The notes under the pieces are model-generated. The model did not search any database. It saw nothing but the letters and a program-made list of their open reading frames with translations, and was not told the origin of the DNA. From the NCBI GenBank assembly GCA_021324575.1, contig JAJPIW010000035.1, forward strand, positions 26,155-90,154: a DNA stretch of 64,000 nt. The letters run 5' to 3'. This stretch comes from Intrasporangiaceae bacterium (GTDB lineage: Bacteria; Actinomycetota; Actinomycetes; Actinomycetales; Dermatophilaceae). This document shows, one piece after another, positions 61,737 to 64,000 of the stretch (position 1 is its first letter; each line of letters starts with the position of its first letter). Made by a program: the position numbers and the translations under genes.

Positions 61737-62693
61737 TCAGGCGGCGGCGCTGATCGCAGCCCGCACACGGGCCAGAAGGGCACCTGGGCGCATGAGATCA
61801 GCCCAGACAACCCTGAGGACGACGTAGCCGAGGGCGCGGAGCCGGTCCTCGCGGCGCTTCTCGTCCCACAGGACCGTCGGATCCCCGCTCGCGTACTTGA
61901 TCTTGCCGTCGAACTCGATGATGACCTTGGTGCCCTGCACCAGGAAGTCCACGCGCCCGATTAGTCCTTTGGCGTCGCGGATGGTCACCTGCGGCAGCAG
62001 GTCGATGCCACCAAGAGTCATATGTGCTCGGAACAGCGACTCCCCGGGCGACTCACTACGACCATCGACCAGCGGGCAGAGGCTCCTGACTCGGCTGGAG
62101 GCGGGCCAGCCAACCACCTTCTGCGGCCATGACTGCACCTCTTCCGCCGTGAGTCGACCGTCATGGACGGCAGCATCAGCCGCGATGACGCCGGGCATCA
62201 CACCCAGGTCGAGGGTGGCCTGGATGATGGCTGAGGCCAGGTCAATGGCGGGCAGCCGTGGGCCGGCCTCGTCCGGGTCAGCCTCCGGCCATCGTTTGGG
62301 GCGGATCGTCAGGTCGGCAGTGAGCACCTCTTGTCGAACGGGCCGCTCGATCTGGACGCGCGTCAGCGACTCATCGAGGACAGGTAGACCGTGTGCCAGA
62401 ACGGCGCTCACACCCGACAACACCGCGTCCGGGTGGAGCAGCAGGGCGGCTCGGGACATCACCTGGTGCGCGCTGACCGCTGTCTCGTCCGGGACCGTCG
62501 GCCCGCCGTAGACGCCCCGCGTCACTCGTCGGATCTGCTTGCGGCGCACCCCACGCGTCAGCTCGTAGTCGGATAGCCCGGCGGCGTGCGCGGTCGCCGT
62601 GGTGAACAAGCCGTCGCCGATGGCGAGCAGGTCCCCGAAGTTCGTCTCCATCGGCTCAGCCTGACGGGCGGTGGTCCGCTGCGCAGCCGGCAT
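61737..62693 (-). CDS. AbiEi-like N-terminal / DUF559 endonuclease-fold protein
   Basis: The 318-residue product has an N-terminal winged-helix segment like the AbiEi antitoxin domain (FTTATAHAAGLSDYELTRGV with RGVYGG following) and a C-terminal DUF559 domain of the PD-(D/E)xK/Vsr-like nuclease fold (GRVDFLVQGTKVIIEFDGKI, then DEKRREDRLRALGYVVLRV). Such proteins are widespread in actinobacteria; their role is unknown and may be defence or DNA repair. ATG 62693 has AGGA 6 bases before it; ATG 62651 is an alternative. Nearly identical palindromes sit at both ends of the gene. Confidence 0.78.
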   Translation of the reverse strand: MPAAQRTTARQAEPMETNFGDLLAIGDGLFTTATAHAAGLSDYELTRGVRRKQIRRVTRGVYGGPTVPDETAVSAHQVMSRAALLLHPDAVLSGVSAVLAHGLPVLDESLTRVQIERPVRQEVLTADLTIRPKRWPEADPDEAGPRLPAIDLASAIIQATLDLGVMPGVIAADAAVHDGRLTAEEVQSWPQKVVGWPASSRVRSLCPLVDGRSESPGESLFRAHMTLGGIDLLPQVTIRDAKGLIGRVDFLVQGTKVIIEFDGKIKYASGDPTVLWDEKRREDRLRALGYVVLRVVWADLMRPGALLARVRAAISAAA

Positions 62694-62780
62694 ACGTGAT
62701 CCTGTGGATGAGCAAGGGGCCCGTGCACGGGTGTGGACAAACCCGTCTGGCCGCGGCTTCACCCGACTTCCCCAACACGA

Positions 62781-62840
62781 ACAGAGTTGCCAACTCTGTG
62801 CCGCTCTGGTTTATCGGGTGACCCGATAAACCAGAGCGGC
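62781..62840. repeat. Two adjacent palindromes, including copy 2 of the 33-bp core
   Basis: ACAGAGTTG-C-CAACTCTGT at 62781-62799 is a perfect hairpin. It is followed at once by a 41-bp perfect palindrome (62800-62840) with 20-base arms around one G, whose inner arm CTCTGGTTTATCGGGT equals that of copy 1 near 61642. Likely a terminator after hemQ on the minus strand. Confidence 0.85.
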
Positions 62841-62848
62841 CCCCGGGG

Positions 62849-63571
62849 TCAGCGGAGGGTGGTCAGCAAGGTGCGCACGTCGACGCGGGGGCCGGTGAAG
62901 AAGGGGATCTCCTCGCGCACGTGCAGCCGGGCCCGCGATGCCCGCAGCTCCCGCATCAGGTCGACGATCCGGTGCAGCTCGGCCGCCTCGAACGCCAGCA
63001 CCCACTCGTAGTCGCCGAGCGCGAACGCGGCGATCGTGTTGGCCCGCACGTCGGGGTAGTCGCGCGCCATCTGGCCGTGCTCGCGCAGCATGTCGCGCCG
63101 CTCCCCGTCGGGCAGGACATACCAGTCGTAGGACCGCACGAACGGGTAGACGCACACGTACGCGCCCGGCTCCTCGTCGGCCAGGAACGCCGGGATGTGG
63201 CTCTTGTTGAACTCCGCCGGCCGGTGCAGGGCCGCCACCGACCAGACCGGCTCCAGGTGCCGGCCCAGCTCAGTGAGCAACAGCTTCTTGTATGCCGCCT
63301 GGAGACTCTCGATGGTCTCGGCGTGCCACCACACCATCAGGTCGGCGTCGGCCCGCAGCGCCGACACGTCGTAGACCCCGCGCACCACCACACCGTCCTC
63401 GGCCAGGGACGCGAACAGCGCCTCGACCTCGTCGGCTAGCGCGTCCCGGTCGGCCGACCCGAGCCGCTCGGACACGGCGAACACCGACCACACGGCATAC
63501 CGGATGGTGTCGTTGATCTCGCGCATCCGGGCCGGGGTCGGCTTGGCGGCGGGGCGGGCGGTGTCGGTCAT
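62849..63571 (-). CDS. hemQ: Coproheme decarboxylase (chlorite dismutase family)
   Basis: HemQ/ChdC carries out the last step of the coproporphyrin-dependent haem pathway of Gram-positive bacteria. The 240-residue product has the family fold motifs [20 protein letters not shown] and [19 protein letters not shown], where the Tyr serves as the radical site. [12 protein letters not shown] follows near the haem. It lies 51 bases downstream of the porphyrinogen oxidase gene in the same direction, as in other actinobacteria. Confidence 0.95.
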   Translation of the reverse strand: MTDTARPAAKPTPARMREINDTIRYAVWSVFAVSERLGSADRDALADEVEALFASLAEDGVVVRGVYDVSALRADADLMVWWHAETIESLQAAYKKLLLTELGRHLEPVWSVAALHRPAEFNKSHIPAFLADEEPGAYVCVYPFVRSYDWYVLPDGERRDMLREHGQMARDYPDVRANTIAAFALGDYEWVLAFEAAELHRIVDLMRELRASRARLHVREEIPFFTGPRVDVRTLLTTLR

Positions 63572-63622
63572 GGCGGGTTCCTCGGCAGGTGTCGGGTCGA
63601 TCGGGTCATGTGGGTCAAGGGG

Positions 63623-64000
63623 TCAGCGGCTCAGGTCGTGGATCAGGGCGGTGGCCGCGCGCCGGCCGGTACCGACGGTGGCCGGGATGCCGACCCCGTC
63701 GTATGCCGCGCCGGCCAGCTCCAGCCCGGGGACGGCACCCACCGCGGCACGGATCGCGGCGACCCGGTCCAGATGGCCGACCGCGTACTGCGGCAGCCCG
63801 CCACCCCAGCGTTGCACGTGCACGTCCGTCGGCGGCGGCAGGGTCCGCCCGAGGGCCCGTCCGATCTCGGCGTGGGCCACGCGGGCCAGCTCGGTGTCGG
63901 GTCGCTGGAGCGCGGCCGTCTCCCCCGCGCGTCCCACCGAGGCGCGGACGTATGCCGTGTCGCCCCCGGCCGCGTCGAGCCAGCCCCACTTGGCGGAGCT
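63623..64000 (-). CDS. hemY: Coproporphyrinogen III oxidase (HemY/CgoX type), C-terminal part
   Basis: The visible 125 residues are the end of a flavin-dependent porphyrinogen oxidase: a substrate-domain helix, RWGGGLPQYAVGHLDRVAAI and LELAGAAYDGVGIPATVGTG, the second FAD-contact motif. The 5' part lies beyond the window. Together with hemQ it indicates the coproporphyrin-dependent haem route. Confidence 0.9.
   Translation of the reverse strand, partial: SSAKWGWLDAAGGDTAYVRASVGRAGETAALQRPDTELARVAHAEIGRALGRTLPPPTDVHVQRWGGGLPQYAVGHLDRVAAIRAAVGAVPGLELAGAAYDGVGIPATVGTGRRAATALIHDLSR

Noticed and set aside
1..64000. CRISPR arrays, insertion sequences with transposases, rRNA genes, prophage structural genes
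   Set aside because: I saw no regularly spaced direct repeats, no transposase genes and no rRNA or phage structural genes in either strand.

Overview
The window is high-GC DNA from an actinobacterium. The best fit is Micrococcales, probably Intrasporangiaceae or a close relative. This placement is an inference from codon use, the tRNA-Gly(GCC)-Cys(GCA)-Val(GAC) cluster, the HemQ-type haem pathway, an actinobacterial HelR with its rifamycin-associated element, and LigD. The DNA carries one very overrepresented octamer, GTATGCCG/CGGCATAC. I counted about 70-75 copies by eye, in both orientations and in coding and non-coding DNA, and it forces rare codons into genes.

Layout. 1-5.3 kb: end of a high-affinity potassium operon (kdpB partial, kdpC, kdpD, kdpE), closed by a perfect 58-bp palindrome. 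5.5-7.6 kb: zinc alcohol dehydrogenase and an HPP membrane protein. 7.7-17.4 kb: a one-carbon block with form II RuBisCO (cbbM), its activase pair cbbQ/cbbO, and an NAD-type formate dehydrogenase operon. The formate dehydrogenase catalytic subunit is a selenoprotein (in-frame TGA at 12880 followed by a SECIS hairpin). Its N-terminal iron-sulfur half is encoded by a separate gene at the other end of the operon. Two abutting CCGAT-N11-ATCGG dyads sit before the formate dehydrogenase promoter.

17.4-32.5 kb: housekeeping and resistance genes (aldo-keto reductase, a frameshifted beta-propeller glycosidase-like gene, helR behind an RAE element, a large STAND-like regulator, a small secreted protein, kinase/HAD pair, cell-wall amidase, FUSC and YCII proteins, an amino-acid permease coupled to a lipoprotein solute-binding protein). 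Several 5' gene fragments are scattered here (LuxR/MalT, PucR, VOC). 32.8-40.5 kb: a conflict-type locus with an alpha/beta hydrolase, a cytoplasmic CHAT caspase-like protease, a divergent membrane-anchored CHAT protease with an outside sugar-binding-like domain, and a channel-like protein. This is the best candidate for an undescribed system. 40.5-43.1 kb: a degraded island next to tRNA-Val (antitoxin, decayed AbiEii-type toxin, integrase remnant), then three tRNA genes.

43.1-56 kb: BrkB-family protein, AidB-like acyl-CoA dehydrogenase, then a lysine-degradation cluster (XRE-cupin regulator, davA, davB, ATP-grasp protein, serine hydrolase), followed on the other strand by a universal stress protein, amino-acid permease, lysA and PPK2. 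56.9-64 kb: RibD-like reductase, alpha/beta hydrolase, LigD for end joining, msrB, an AbiEi/DUF559 protein bracketed by two near-identical palindromes, and the haem genes hemQ and hemY/cgoX (partial).

How the genes may work together: formate oxidation would give NADH and CO2 and RuBisCO could fix CO2, but phosphoribulokinase and the selenocysteine machinery are not in this window. Lysine import, oxidation to 5-aminovaleramide and hydrolysis to 5-aminovalerate are all encoded within 47-55 kb.
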